Positions 55,275-64,000 of a stretch of DNA of 64,000 nucleotides are shown piece after piece. The position numbers and the translations under genes were made by a program. The stretch comes from Polaribacter sejongensis (lineage in GTDB: Bacteria; Bacteroidota; Bacteroidia; Flavobacteriales; Flavobacteriaceae), in NCBI RefSeq assembly GCF_038024065.1, contig NZ_CP150667.1:434001-498000 (forward strand), in the 5' to 3' direction. The notes beneath the pieces were generated by a model that saw only the letters and a program-made list of their open reading frames with translations, did not search any database and had not been told where the DNA came from. Positions within the stretch are counted from its first letter, which is position 1, and each line of letters begins with the position of its first letter.

Positions 55275-56102
55275 TTAGTTTAATTTACTACCACAGTTAT
55301 AACAAAATTGAGCACCATCTTTATGGTTTTCTTTTGAGCAACTTGGGCAAGCTTGTGTATTTGTATCTACGCTATTATTTGCACTTTTTGTCATTTCTGC
55401 TGTAACAATTCCTGTAGGAATGGCTATAATTCCGTATCCTAAAATCATGATAATACTTGCAAGAAACTGACCAAAAGGTGTGTGTGGAGCAATGTCTCCA
55501 TAACCTACAGTTGTTAAGGTAACAATTGCCCAATAAACACTTGTGGGTATGCTTGTAAATCCGTTTTCTGGACCTTCTATCATGTACATAATGGTACCTA
55601 AAATAACACATAGTATCACTACAAAATATAAGAAGACCGAAATTTTGGTTCTACTCATTTTTAAAGCTACTAATAATCTATTAGAAGCACCAACATATCT
55701 AGCTAGTTTTAATATTCTAAAAACCCTTAACAGTCGTAAAGCTCTTAAAGCCGCTAAATGATGAGAGCCCACTAAAAATAATGAAAGGTATTTTGGAATT
55801 GTAGAAAGTAGGTCTATAATTCCATAGAAACTAAAGATATATTTAAATGGTTTTTTTATGGAAATAATTCTTAATATATATTCAATGGAAAAAAGGATGG
55901 TAATAACCCACTCAGCTATGTTTAAAAAAGTGTGATACCTTGTGTCAAAGCTTTCAATACTTTCTAGCATCACTAATAAAATACTAGCAAGAATAGCTAT
56001 TAATAAGATAACATCAAATAATTTACCAGCTTTAGTGTCCGCTTCATAAATAATTTCATGAATACGGTATTTCCAAGAAGTGTTTTTATCGTTATTCTTC
56101 AA
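55275..56102 (-). CDS. voltage-gated potassium channel family ion transporter with C-terminal zinc ribbon
   Basis: The 275-residue protein has six membrane segments. The fourth is basic (LRALRLLRVFRILKLARYVG), like a voltage sensor, and the selectivity filter TTVGYGDI marks the pore (about 197-203). The C-terminus carries a zinc ribbon with two CxxC pairs (CPSC and CYNC), unusual for a small Kv-like channel. The gene abuts miaA with no gap. Confidence 0.92.
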   Translation of the reverse strand: MKNNDKNTSWKYRIHEIIYEADTKAGKLFDVILLIAILASILLVMLESIESFDTRYHTFLNIAEWVITILFSIEYILRIISIKKPFKYIFSFYGIIDLLSTIPKYLSLFLVGSHHLAALRALRLLRVFRILKLARYVGASNRLLVALKMSRTKISVFLYFVVILCVILGTIMYMIEGPENGFTSIPTSVYWAIVTLTTVGYGDIAPHTPFGQFLASIIMILGYGIIAIPTGIVTAEMTKSANNSVDTNTQACPSCSKENHKDGAQFCYNCGSKLN

Positions 56103-56520
56103 ATTTTATATAAATTTCTTTTACAATACTATACTTATTTTAATGATATAGTATTTTTTAAACTGTTTTCTCTTTGTTTATAAAGGATTTCAAAAATAAT
56201 TAAAATAAAACATCTTTTGTTAAAAGCGTGACAATCTTTTCGTCCTATATATTTAGAAACTTTTTTCGAGATTTCAAAATTTACAAACAACCTCTATTTA
56301 ATGCAACGAATTACACCATTTAGATTATTATGGATATACAGGTACGTCGTATTAGAGATCTTAAAATACGTATTTAATATCACTTGTTTTAGATAAAAGT
56401 GAATAAAGGAATTGAAGAAACTAAAGTTTTAAAAACCCAATTACTAAGTGTTATATATCAGTTAGGTTCTTTAACATAAATTAACATAAAAAATATATAA
56501 ATTCGAGAAAATTTTAAAAT
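56103..56520. other. non-coding gap upstream of the TonB receptor
   Basis: About 420 bases without a gene. I see no clear operator; a promoter for the receptor must lie within the right-hand part. Confidence 0.45.
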
Positions 56521-58752
56521 ATGAAGAACAAATTACTACTATTTTTTGCGATAACACTCTGTTTGCATTCTTATGGTCAGCAGTTAAAAGGGATTGTTTT
56601 AAATCCGCTAAATGAACCTTTAGAAAACGTTTATATTATCAATCAAAACTCTAATTTACATACACATACAAATGAAGCTGGAAGTTTTATTCTTGAAAAA
56701 ACAGCTGTAAATAATACATTACAGATAAGTATTTTAGGTTTTGGAACAAAGACGTTAAAAGTAACTGAACAAGATTTAAAAAACGGAATTACCATACACC
56801 TAGAAACGAAAATTTTTCAATTAGAAGAATTGGTATTGCGTAAAGAAATAAATGCGTTACAAACCTTAACAAATATAGATGTACAGGTAAATCCTGTAAA
56901 TAATTCTCAAGAAATTTTAAGAAAAGTTCCTGGTTTGTTTATCGGTCAGCATGCTGGAGGAGGAAAAGCAGAACAAATTTTTTTAAGAGGTTTTGATATT
57001 GATCACGGAACAGATATTGCACTTTCTGTAGATGGAATGCCAATAAACATGGTTTCTCATGCACACGGACAAGGATATTCTGATTTACATTTTGTAATAC
57101 CAGAAACCATACAAAAAATAGATTTTGGAAAAGGACCTTATTACGCAAATCAAGGTGATTTTAATACTGCTGGTTATGTGAATTTTGATACAAAAACAGC
57201 CATTGATAAAAGTATGATATCTGTTGGTTATGGAGACTTTAACTCTTTAAGAACCGTTGGGATGTTTAATTTATTAGAAAATTCTAAAAACAACGATGCG
57301 TATGTTGCTGTAGAATATATAGAGTTTGATGGCGCTTACGAATCTCCACAAAACTTTAATAGATTGAATCTTTTTGCAAAATACAATACGTTTTTAAATG
57401 GAAGAGATAAGTTAACATTAACAGCTTCTCATTTTACAAGTTCTTGGGATGCTTCTGGTCAAGTGCCAGTTAGAGCCGTAGAAAGTGGATTGATTAATCG
57501 TTTTGGTTCTATTGATGATACAGAAGGAGGTAATACATCTAGATCTAACTTAAATGCGCAATTGCAAAAAACATTAGATAATGGTTCTATTTTAGAGGCA
57601 AATACATTTTACTCTAAATATGATTTTGAATTGTATTCTAATTTTACCTTCTTTTTAGAAGATATTGTAAATGGAGATCAAATTAAACAATTTGAGGATA
57701 GAAGTATCTACGGAATGAATGCGAAAATCATCAGCACAAAAGAGTATGGTAATGTAGAAGCGAAGTTTACAAAAGGGATGGGTTTACGTTACGATTTAAT
57801 TTTTGATAACGAATTATCGCACACAAAAAATAGAAGTGAATTGTTAAATAACATTCAATTAGGAGATGTAAAACAAAGCAATTTATACGCGTTTTTTAAC
57901 TCAGAATTTGAGATTGGAAAATTTAAAATAGCACCATCTATTCGTTTAGATTATTTTAAGTTTTTATACAACGATGCTTTAAGTACAACGTATGAAACAT
58001 TGAGTAAAACAAAGGCAATTGTAAATCCTAAATTGAACTTTTTATATGCGCAAAACGATAATTTACAATGGTTTTTAAAATCAGGAATTGGGTTTCATTC
58101 TAATGATGCAAGAGTTGTTTTACAAGAAAATGCAGATAAAGTTCTACCAAGAGCCTACGGAGCAGACTTAGGAAATATTTGGAAACCTACTAAGAATTTA
58201 GTAGTAAACACGGCAGCTTGGTATTTGTTTTCAGAAGAAGAGTTTGTGTATGTTGGTGATGCTGGTATTGTAGAGCCATCTGGAGAATCGGAACGTTTTG
58301 GATTGGATTTAGGCATTCGTTACCAATTAACAGATCATGTGTATTTTGATACAGATGCAACAGTTACACATGCAAGAAGTTTAGAAGCTGAAGACGGAGA
58401 AGATTACATTCCGTTAGCGCCTAGTTTTACAATGGCAGGGGGAATTTCTTTTAGTGATTTAGGGAAGTTTTCTGGTGGATTGCGTTACCGTTATTTAGCG
58501 GATAGAGCAGCAAATGAAGATAATTCTATTACTGCAGAAGGATATGTAGTAAGTGATTTTAATATCAATTATAAAGTGAATCAAGATGTTACTTTTGGTG
58601 TTGCCTTAGAAAATATTTTTGATGTAGAATGGAATGAAACGCAGTTTGCAACGGAAAGTAGGTTGCAAAATGAAACGGATGCTGTAGAAGAAATTCATTT
58701 TACACCAGGAACACCGTTTTTTGCCAAAGCAACCATAACGTACACGTTTTAA
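56521..58752 (+). CDS. TonB-dependent outer-membrane receptor
   Basis: The 743-residue receptor has a signal peptide (1-19), a carboxypeptidase-D-like domain (about 22-100, LKGIVLNPLNEPLENVYI), a plug (about 118-230) and a barrel ending in FFAKATITYTF. The plug contains GFDIDHGTDIALSVDGMP and a His-rich MVSHAHGQGYSDLHF, a motif I recall in one receptor subfamily. It does not have the SusC signatures. The substrate is not known; metals or siderophores are possible. A convergent esterase gene lies downstream. Confidence 0.88.
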   Translation: MKNKLLLFFAITLCLHSYGQQLKGIVLNPLNEPLENVYIINQNSNLHTHTNEAGSFILEKTAVNNTLQISILGFGTKTLKVTEQDLKNGITIHLETKIFQLEELVLRKEINALQTLTNIDVQVNPVNNSQEILRKVPGLFIGQHAGGGKAEQIFLRGFDIDHGTDIALSVDGMPINMVSHAHGQGYSDLHFVIPETIQKIDFGKGPYYANQGDFNTAGYVNFDTKTAIDKSMISVGYGDFNSLRTVGMFNLLENSKNNDAYVAVEYIEFDGAYESPQNFNRLNLFAKYNTFLNGRDKLTLTASHFTSSWDASGQVPVRAVESGLINRFGSIDDTEGGNTSRSNLNAQLQKTLDNGSILEANTFYSKYDFELYSNFTFFLEDIVNGDQIKQFEDRSIYGMNAKIISTKEYGNVEAKFTKGMGLRYDLIFDNELSHTKNRSELLNNIQLGDVKQSNLYAFFNSEFEIGKFKIAPSIRLDYFKFLYNDALSTTYETLSKTKAIVNPKLNFLYAQNDNLQWFLKSGIGFHSNDARVVLQENADKVLPRAYGADLGNIWKPTKNLVVNTAAWYLFSEEEFVYVGDAGIVEPSGESERFGLDLGIRYQLTDHVYFDTDATVTHARSLEAEDGEDYIPLAPSFTMAGGISFSDLGKFSGGLRYRYLADRAANEDNSITAEGYVVSDFNINYKVNQDVTFGVALENIFDVEWNETQFATESRLQNETDAVEEIHFTPGTPFFAKATITYTF

Positions 58753-58838
58753 TTGAAAAGAATTGATGTAGGTTTTTTATAGTATTCATAAAAGAAACCG
58801 AATTCCCGAAAAAGCGGAAACCTAAATTTTAGTTTGAT

Positions 58839-58872
58839 GAAATGTCTATTGCAGCAATGCAATAGGCATTTC
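58839..58872 (+). terminator. terminator after the TonB receptor
   Basis: A 15-base stem with one G-U pair (58839-58853 with 58858-58872) closes a GCAA loop and is followed by TATTTTTG. Confidence 0.8.
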
Positions 58873-58897
58873 TATTTTTGTAATAATGCTCTTGCAA

Positions 58898-59704
58898 TTA
58901 GTTATTTAATGCCCAAATTAATGCTTTTTCTTTGGTAGCTCTAAAAATGGTATTGTGTTGTTCGTTTGGTTCGTCAGTATATTTCCAAATTAAGTTCTTA
59001 TCAGATTCTTCTAATTTGTTATTTAACGTTTTAGTATGTTTAGAAATATCAATAGCATCAGAACTAGCAAACCAAAGCTTCTTTTTATTGTTATAATTGT
59101 CCTCAGATAAGTTCTCAAAATTGTTCACCAAGTAGTTTTCATTAAACCATAAAGAAGGATCTATTGCTATAAAAACATCAAACATATTGTTGTCTAAAAG
59201 AAAGGTTTCTACCACAAATAATCCTGCTAAAGATTCTCCAATAATTGCTTTTTTAGTAGCTGTTCTGTATTTTTTATCAATTGCTGTAAATAATTCATTT
59301 TTAATAAAATCTCTAAAGTTATTTGCGCCACCAGCATTTGGTATATAACCTAAATCATATTCAATTTTTGTAGGTCCACATAAATCTCTGTCACGTTTGG
59401 TGTTTTCTATTCCTACTAAGATATAAGGAGGTATTTTGTTTGCTGTAATTAAGCTCGCTAAGGTACTGGCTACATGCGGAAAATCTTCTTTAATTCCGCC
59501 ATCTGGCATATACAAAACAGGTAAGCTATCTAAAGTTTCGTTGTAATTTGGTGGCGTCCAAATATTAATGATTCGGTCCTCATTCACAAATTTAGAAGCA
59601 ATTGTTAAACTATCATGTTTAGGAATTGGATCATTGTAAACGACACTTTTTTTACATCCAATAGTAATCATTACAAGCAATAAGCAAAAGATTATATTTC
59701 TCAT
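58898..59704 (-). CDS. esterase-D-like alpha/beta hydrolase, lipoprotein
   Basis: The 268-residue protein has a lipoprotein signal (MITIGCKKS, Cys about 17). The nucleophile elbow is GESLAG (Ser in AIIGESLAGLFV), with a conserved DPSLWFNE and a late His in EPNEQHNTIFR. It resembles the enterochelin-esterase-like/esterase D family, which includes siderophore and acyl esterases. Its substrate is not evident. It converges on the receptor gene at 56521-58752. Confidence 0.85.
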   Translation of the reverse strand: MRNIIFCLLLVMITIGCKKSVVYNDPIPKHDSLTIASKFVNEDRIINIWTPPNYNETLDSLPVLYMPDGGIKEDFPHVASTLASLITANKIPPYILVGIENTKRDRDLCGPTKIEYDLGYIPNAGGANNFRDFIKNELFTAIDKKYRTATKKAIIGESLAGLFVVETFLLDNNMFDVFIAIDPSLWFNENYLVNNFENLSEDNYNNKKKLWFASSDAIDISKHTKTLNNKLEESDKNLIWKYTDEPNEQHNTIFRATKEKALIWALNN

Positions 59705-60035
59705 TTATATGATTTTTTTTAGGTTGAAAGTATTTTAGATACAAAACGATTCTTTAGCTAATATAGTTTTTTTTATAACAAATTCTGTAATAGCTATTTA
59801 TCAGTGTGTTATGATTTTAAAAAGTGCCATCTTTTAAAGAGCAATTACTTCTTAAAATAAATTGAGAATTATACAAGTTTAATTATTTAGAAAAAAACTT
59901 AAATATTGCTAAACTCGTTTATTTTATAGGATAATTTTTAATTATTCAATAATAAAGATTTCTTATTTTATTGATATTGTAATTTTATGGGTTTTCATTA
60001 TTTTTGATTTATTACTAATATTAATTTTTTTTCTT
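59705..60035. other. non-coding gap
   Basis: About 330 bases of AT-rich DNA with no gene or clear hairpin. Both flanking genes read away from it, so their promoters lie here. Confidence 0.45.
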
Positions 60036-60395
60036 ATGAAGTATAACCTATTATTCAGTTTTTTATTCGTTTTTTTATCAAGTATTATGTATTCTCAAAA
60101 CTCTAATTCAGACATCAAAGTAGGCGATGTTTTTGTAGTTGGAGAGGTGAGTAATAATAATTATAAACATATAGCTTTTCCTAGAGCGAACTTTATTATA
60201 AAAAAAGGAGGGCTTGCAAATTACAAAAATGTAAAAGGAGAAAAAGTTCAAATTAAATCAATCAAAGAGAAAAATAACGGAGATGTGGTAGCAACTATTG
60301 AGTTAGCTTCTAAAAAGAAATTTTTTAATAGCCATAAATACGTTAAAGTAAATATTAATGAAGCAATTTTACAAAAAGAGCTATTAAGAAATTAA
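60036..60395 (+). CDS. small secreted hypothetical protein
   Basis: The 119-residue protein has a signal peptide (1-20, ending MYSQ) and a basic, beta-rich mature part (VGDVFVVGEVSNNNYKHIAF; KGEKVQIKSIKEKNNGDVV). No domain is recognised. It is followed by a terminator, so it is a single-gene unit. Confidence 0.75.
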   Translation: MKYNLLFSFLFVFLSSIMYSQNSNSDIKVGDVFVVGEVSNNNYKHIAFPRANFIIKKGGLANYKNVKGEKVQIKSIKEKNNGDVVATIELASKKKFFNSHKYVKVNINEAILQKELLRN

Positions 60396-60419
60396 TAGTA
60401 TTTTTTTTTCTTTAGTTTG

Positions 60420-60447
60420 GGCTTTCTATTTTAGGAAGCCTTTTTTT
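60420..60447 (+). terminator. terminator after the small secreted protein
   Basis: GGCTTTC and GGAAGCC form a 7-pair stem with one G-U pair and a 7-base loop, followed by seven T residues. Confidence 0.8.
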
Positions 60448-60518
60448 GTTTAATATTTTATAAAAGAAGTATCTTCTAAAGAATTCATTTAATAGGAGGG
60501 ACGCTATAGTTTTAAGTG

Positions 60519-61262
60519 TTATTGGACTTTCTTTTTTTGATAGTATTTTCGCCTCGTTTTTATAACTTTATATCTAAAATCATCAAAGAATAAGCTTGCT
60601 AATAAAAACAATGCAGCTAAAATTAAAGTATTTAACTTTAAATCTAATTTAGAATAGAAAAAACCACCTATTAATCCTCCTGCAAAAAAGAATAGAATAA
60701 TATAAACTCGGAGTTTGATATTAGATTTCAGTAATTCTTTCTGTGGTGCCAATTTAGGAAAACATAATAAAGAAAGATCAATTCCTAAATCTGTAAATAA
60801 TCCGGTTAAGTGTGTCGTTCTTACAACTGCATTAGAAATTTTTGTTACAAAGGAGTTTTGTAATCCCATAGCAAAAAGTAATAAACAGATAATAAGGTTT
60901 GCGTATTCTAATTCCATAAAATTACTAATAAGCCCTATAGAAATTAAAACAAGGCACTCAATAACCGTTGGCAATACAAAGACATTCAGTTTTTTGTTTT
61001 CACTATATTTTTCTATCAGAAAGCTAGATAAAAAAGAACCTAAAAGAAATGAGAAAATATAAAGGAAATAAATTGTTCCTTTCCAAAAATCAAAATTAGC
61101 AACGTCATAAATAAACAAGGCAAAATGCCCTGTAACATTTGTAGTTAATTGTTTAAATGCCAAAAAACCGCTAACATTTACAATTCCAGCTACAAAAGAA
61201 AGTATGGTTGCAATTCTTAAATTATGTTTTAAAGTTCTGCTTTTACCTTGATGTCTAAACAT
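60519..61262 (-). CDS. DUF1275 (YoaK-type) membrane protein
   Basis: The 247-residue protein has about six membrane helices. VAGIVNVSGFLAFKQLTTNVTGH at the start and the block GLQNSFVTKISNAVVRTTHLTG in the middle are characteristic of the YoaK/DUF1275 family. Its function is unknown. It is a single gene. Confidence 0.9.
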   Translation of the reverse strand: MFRHQGKSRTLKHNLRIATILSFVAGIVNVSGFLAFKQLTTNVTGHFALFIYDVANFDFWKGTIYFLYIFSFLLGSFLSSFLIEKYSENKKLNVFVLPTVIECLVLISIGLISNFMELEYANLIICLLLFAMGLQNSFVTKISNAVVRTTHLTGLFTDLGIDLSLLCFPKLAPQKELLKSNIKLRVYIILFFFAGGLIGGFFYSKLDLKLNTLILAALFLLASLFFDDFRYKVIKTRRKYYQKKKVQ

Positions 61263-61569
61263 TTGTTTTCGTTTATTCTTAACTTTTTTAAGACGCGTAA
61301 AATTAACCTATTTTCGAGTGTATTAAAAGTGAATAAAGTATGAATTATAAAGTAGTTTGTAAAGATTTCTTTTTTAGATGATTATACTTTTAAATGCCCT
61401 TTAATTTATTGGATAAGGTTCTTTAAAAGTAGTAAACTTTATCAAGCCGTATTTCATTCAGATTGATAAAGTTGTTGACTTTCAATAGGTGAGATGCTAA
61501 ATAAAATTCAGTATGACAATATTATTTTTTAATCAAGAAAACTATAGAAAAATGACAATTATAATAAGT
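61263..61569. other. non-coding gap with a long-spaced inverted repeat
   Basis: About 300 bases without a gene, containing the inverted repeat at 61435-61473 and the promoter of the DUF1275 gene. Confidence 0.45.
61435..61473. other. 11-bp perfect inverted repeat, 17-base spacer
   Basis: AACTTTATCAA and TTGATAAAGTT lie downstream of the anti-sigma gene's end. No T-run follows, so it may be a stability hairpin or a weak terminator for the minus-strand operon. Confidence 0.45.
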
Positions 61570-62352
61570 CTAAGACGCTACGGCACCTAAAGTATACAAT
61601 TGCTCTAGATTAGGAGATTCACTACCACCTGCAGGCTCTAAAGTAATTCCAAATGCTTCAGATTCGTTGGCATTTTCTATGGTAAATATTTTGTTTGTAT
61701 CTGCCATAAAAGTGTCTATTGTACCTAAACTTGTTGGAGTTAAAGGACTTAGTTTTAAAGACCAAACTTGGTATACCTTTCCTTTTGGAGGTGCTGGTAA
61801 TCCTTTAGCATCTAAATAAATACTTTTTGTTTTTTTATCCCAATATACCTTTGCATAAGAGGTTGGAGACACTTTTTGACCCGCTAGAGGCACAGAAACA
61901 ATGTCTTTATCTCTAAAGATATCAATTAGTTTTTCTGCTTCTGCTAAGCTGTTAGAAGCTTTGTCTATTTGTTCTTCTAATTGTTGTTTTTCTGTAGCAA
62001 CCTGATCTTTAAGTTGCTTGTTTTGTGTAAGTGTCCAGATAAGTACACTTCCTATTAATAAAGAAGCAGCCCAACCACTATATTGTAACCAATTAGTTTT
62101 CGGTTTAGTAATAGAGATTACTTTGGTTTCTTCAATTTTTAATTGATTTTTTATGTCTGAAAATGAATATGGAGCATCTTTTTTAGCAGCAGCAGTTAGT
62201 TTTGCAATTGCTTTTTCTATGGATACAACTTCGGCCAATACTTCTGGGTATTCTTTAATTTTAGCATGCACTTCCTCATTTTCCTTTTCAGAAAGCGAGC
62301 CTGCAACATACAGTTCTAAAATTCCAGATGTTATGTATTCTTTTATATTCAT
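61570..62352 (-). CDS. anti-sigma factor, RskA type
   Basis: The 260-residue protein has an N-terminal cytosolic part (LELYVAGSLSEKENEEVHA), a transmembrane helix (about 88-108, WAASLLIGSVLIWTL), a coiled-coil and a periplasmic RskA-like domain (VYQVWSLKLSPLTPTSLG; SEAFGITLEPAGGSESPN). It follows the sigma gene by 3 bases, so it is the likely membrane-bound inhibitor of that sigma factor. Confidence 0.92.
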   Translation of the reverse strand: MNIKEYITSGILELYVAGSLSEKENEEVHAKIKEYPEVLAEVVSIEKAIAKLTAAAKKDAPYSFSDIKNQLKIEETKVISITKPKTNWLQYSGWAASLLIGSVLIWTLTQNKQLKDQVATEKQQLEEQIDKASNSLAEAEKLIDIFRDKDIVSVPLAGQKVSPTSYAKVYWDKKTKSIYLDAKGLPAPPKGKVYQVWSLKLSPLTPTSLGTIDTFMADTNKIFTIENANESEAFGITLEPAGGSESPNLEQLYTLGAVAS

Positions 62353-62355
62353 TAT

Positions 62356-62886
62356 TTAAACTCCAAGCATGGTGCGTAATTCGCCTATGCAATTTCTATT
62401 TCTTGTTTTTATGGTGCCAATTGGCATTTCTAATTCTTCAGAGGCTTCTTTTTGTGTAAACCCTTTAAAATATAATAATTCAATTACTGCTTTACATTTG
62501 TCTCCTAATTTGGTAACAAACTCTTTTAAGCCAATTGTATCAGTAGCAGTATCTAAACTATCACTGGTTTCTAATATATCTACGAAAAAATCTGAGTTAT
62601 GGTTTTGTTTAGACTGTTTAAATTTCTTAGAACGTGTATAATCGATAGCTGCATTTCTTGCTATGTTTAGTATCCATGTAAAAAAACGTCCTTTTTTTGC
62701 AGAATAAGAATCTGCTTTATTCCAGGCTTTTATAAAGACATCTTGCGTAATTTCTTGTGCAACATCATCATTCTTAACAATGTTATTTACAACACCAGAA
62801 ATACTATCACAATACATATTGTATAGTTTTTCATAGGCTTTAACGTCCTTTTTTTGAAATTGTAAAATTAATTGCTCTAAATCCAT
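62356..62886 (-). CDS. ECF RNA polymerase sigma factor
   Basis: The 176-residue protein has region 2 (EITQDVFIKAWNKADSY, FFTWILNIARNAAIDYTR) and region 4 (ELLYFKGFTQKEASEELEM, GTIKTRNRNCIGELR) of extracytoplasmic-function sigma factors. It is translated just ahead of its anti-sigma partner. The targets are not known. Confidence 0.95.
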   Translation of the reverse strand: MDLEQLILQFQKKDVKAYEKLYNMYCDSISGVVNNIVKNDDVAQEITQDVFIKAWNKADSYSAKKGRFFTWILNIARNAAIDYTRSKKFKQSKQNHNSDFFVDILETSDSLDTATDTIGLKEFVTKLGDKCKAVIELLYFKGFTQKEASEELEMPIGTIKTRNRNCIGELRTMLGV

Positions 62887-63029
62887 AAAATGTATCTGCC
62901 GCTAATCTATTAAATAAAATTGATATGCAGTCATTTTATATTCGCAATCATAAAAATAATATGATTGTCTCGATTACTGGTTTTAGATTATAGGTATTTT
63001 GAATGTTAATGATAGCTAGAAAAATGTAT

Positions 63030-64000
63030 TTATTTCTTTTCTAAAATTATGTAACCACTCTCAGAAATAATAATTTGTTTGTAAAACTCTTTTAAAGCAT
63101 AATATTCTGCTACAGAAAATATTTTTTTTGAGATTTGCATTCTTGTTAAAACAGTAATCGTATTTCCTTTTTTTACTGTTTTAAGTATAAATCTACCACC
63201 TTTATTAGGTAAGGATATTGCTTTGTCTTTAGGTAAATTTACAATCGTGTAATTTTCTGGAATTGTTAAGCTTAAGTAAAAATTATTCAGTCTAGCATAA
63301 CCAAAATCTACAGGATAATTTCTTTCTTTTAATTTAAAAGGATTTTGTTTTGTTCTATTAAAAAGAAAAGGGTTTATTCTTATTTTGTCACCTAAAACTT
63401 CATCCATTTCTAATCGGATCTTAAATTTTTCTTGTAATTTTTTATCTAGGTTTTCTAAATTGTCTCTTTCATATTCATCAACTTCTAGATTTGGGTTTTC
63501 AGTTTCAAAATTTTCTAAATAACCATCTTCATTGGTTAACGACATCTTTTTTCTTTGCTCTGTTGCTAAAAGACCATCTCTTATCATCATTACTGATCCA
63601 GTAAATACGCCTTCTTCATCTAACGTAAGGCTAGAGTTTATGTTTAAAGATGATCTGTATTTTGGCTTTAAAGTTACCCAAGAGCTTTCTTCTTTAAAGT
63701 TGATTATTCTAGCTTCTCCATTTAAGACTCTATACGGAACTTCTCCAAAAGGAATAAATTTGTCTGTTGCGTCTAAGAAATAAGGTTTACCATCTATAAC
63801 TGCTTGTACAATCACATAATTATAGTCATAAATAACTGGGAATATTTTTGTAGGAATTCCGTTTTCTCTTGTAGATAAAACGACTAAATTGGCATCTATG
63901 TCCGCAGCTTTTAAGCTGTTGTATAACGAAATATTTATTTCACCAACATCACCAGATTTTTGCTGAAATGCTTCTTTTACTTTTGCATCTTCATTGGTCC
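63030..64000 (-). CDS. DUF3857/transglutaminase-like protein, N-terminus outside window
   Basis: The frame is open from the window edge to the stop at 63030-63032. The visible part of about 320 residues includes the end of a transglutaminase-like domain (KSGDVGEINISLYNSLKAA, then VVLSTRENG and YNYVIVQAVIDG, DATD) and a beta-rich C-terminal domain. The usual Cys after GD is replaced by Val, so classical transglutaminase or peptidase activity is doubtful, as in related Bacteroidota proteins. The internal Met/GTG starts inside the frame are not the true start. Confidence 0.8.
   Translation of the reverse strand, partial: TNEDAKVKEAFQQKSGDVGEINISLYNSLKAADIDANLVVLSTRENGIPTKIFPVIYDYNYVIVQAVIDGKPYFLDATDKFIPFGEVPYRVLNGEARIINFKEESSWVTLKPKYRSSLNINSSLTLDEEGVFTGSVMMIRDGLLATEQRKKMSLTNEDGYLENFETENPNLEVDEYERDNLENLDKKLQEKFKIRLEMDEVLGDKIRINPFLFNRTKQNPFKLKERNYPVDFGYARLNNFYLSLTIPENYTIVNLPKDKAISLPNKGGRFILKTVKKGNTITVLTRMQISKKIFSVAEYYALKEFYKQIIISESGYIILEKK

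Noticed and set aside
1..64000. tRNA, rRNA and known riboswitches
   Set aside because: I saw no cloverleaf-type sequence with a TTCGA-type arm in the right context and no rRNA signature; TTCGA occurrences belong to the dispersed repeats.

Overview
The window is AT-rich chromosomal DNA from a marine-type member of Flavobacteriaceae (Bacteroidota), plausibly Polaribacter or a close relative. Supporting signs are a SusC/SusD pair with a hybrid two-component regulator, a type IX secretion C-terminal sorting domain, TAnnTTTG-type -7 promoter boxes, a Flavobacteria-style DnaX without zinc cysteines, and no obvious Shine-Dalgarno sequences. The genus is inferred from recalled gene style, not from any search.

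Region 1 (1-11161) is a minus-strand defence-type island. A type I restriction-modification operon reads hsdR, a RhuM-Fic fusion gene, hsdM, hsdS. It then runs into a pentapeptide-like membrane protein whose start overlaps hsdS, and a PD-(D/E)XK nuclease that leaves the window. Two perfect palindromes lie upstream of hsdR, and a decayed Fic-family gene lies beyond them.

Region 2 (11428-33631) is a polysaccharide utilisation locus. It holds a fructuronate reductase and mannonate dehydratase pair (uxuB-like, uxuA), a convergent hybrid two-component regulator, and then susC, susD, a GH2 enzyme, an NRAMP-fold transporter that has lost the metal-binding residues, a mannose-6-phosphate-isomerase-family enzyme, two clan GH-A-like secreted enzymes, a PKD lipoprotein and a type IX-secreted protein. 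The uxuB and susC promoters share the same module: an 8-3-8 palindrome, a half site exactly 40 bases later, and a -7 box at identical spacing. The gene content points to a glycan containing a uronic acid, perhaps with mannose.

Region 3 (33647-46497) is mostly housekeeping: mnmE, mscS, dps, miaE, a cation:proton antiporter, dnaX and msrA. Between the antiporter and dnaX lies a striking array of twelve units of about 182 bp, each carrying an inverted pair of TCGAAG/CTTCGA-type arms. Single relatives of these arms occur elsewhere in the window.

Region 4 (46713-51306) looks like an integron-type cassette array without an integrase. Two attC-like palindromic sites separate gene cassettes. Each cassette starts with a sequence perfectly complementary to its own distal site, and its last ORF stops inside that site. 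One attC-like site has been split by a 1431-bp IS3-family (IS150-like) element.

Region 5 (51661-64000) is ordinary chromosome: a PH-domain protein, a GH30 glycosidase, an OmpH/Skp chaperone, miaA, a potassium channel, a TonB-dependent receptor, an esterase, a small secreted protein, a DUF1275 membrane protein, an ECF sigma/anti-sigma pair and the end of a DUF3857/transglutaminase-like gene. I saw no rRNA, tRNA or CRISPR.
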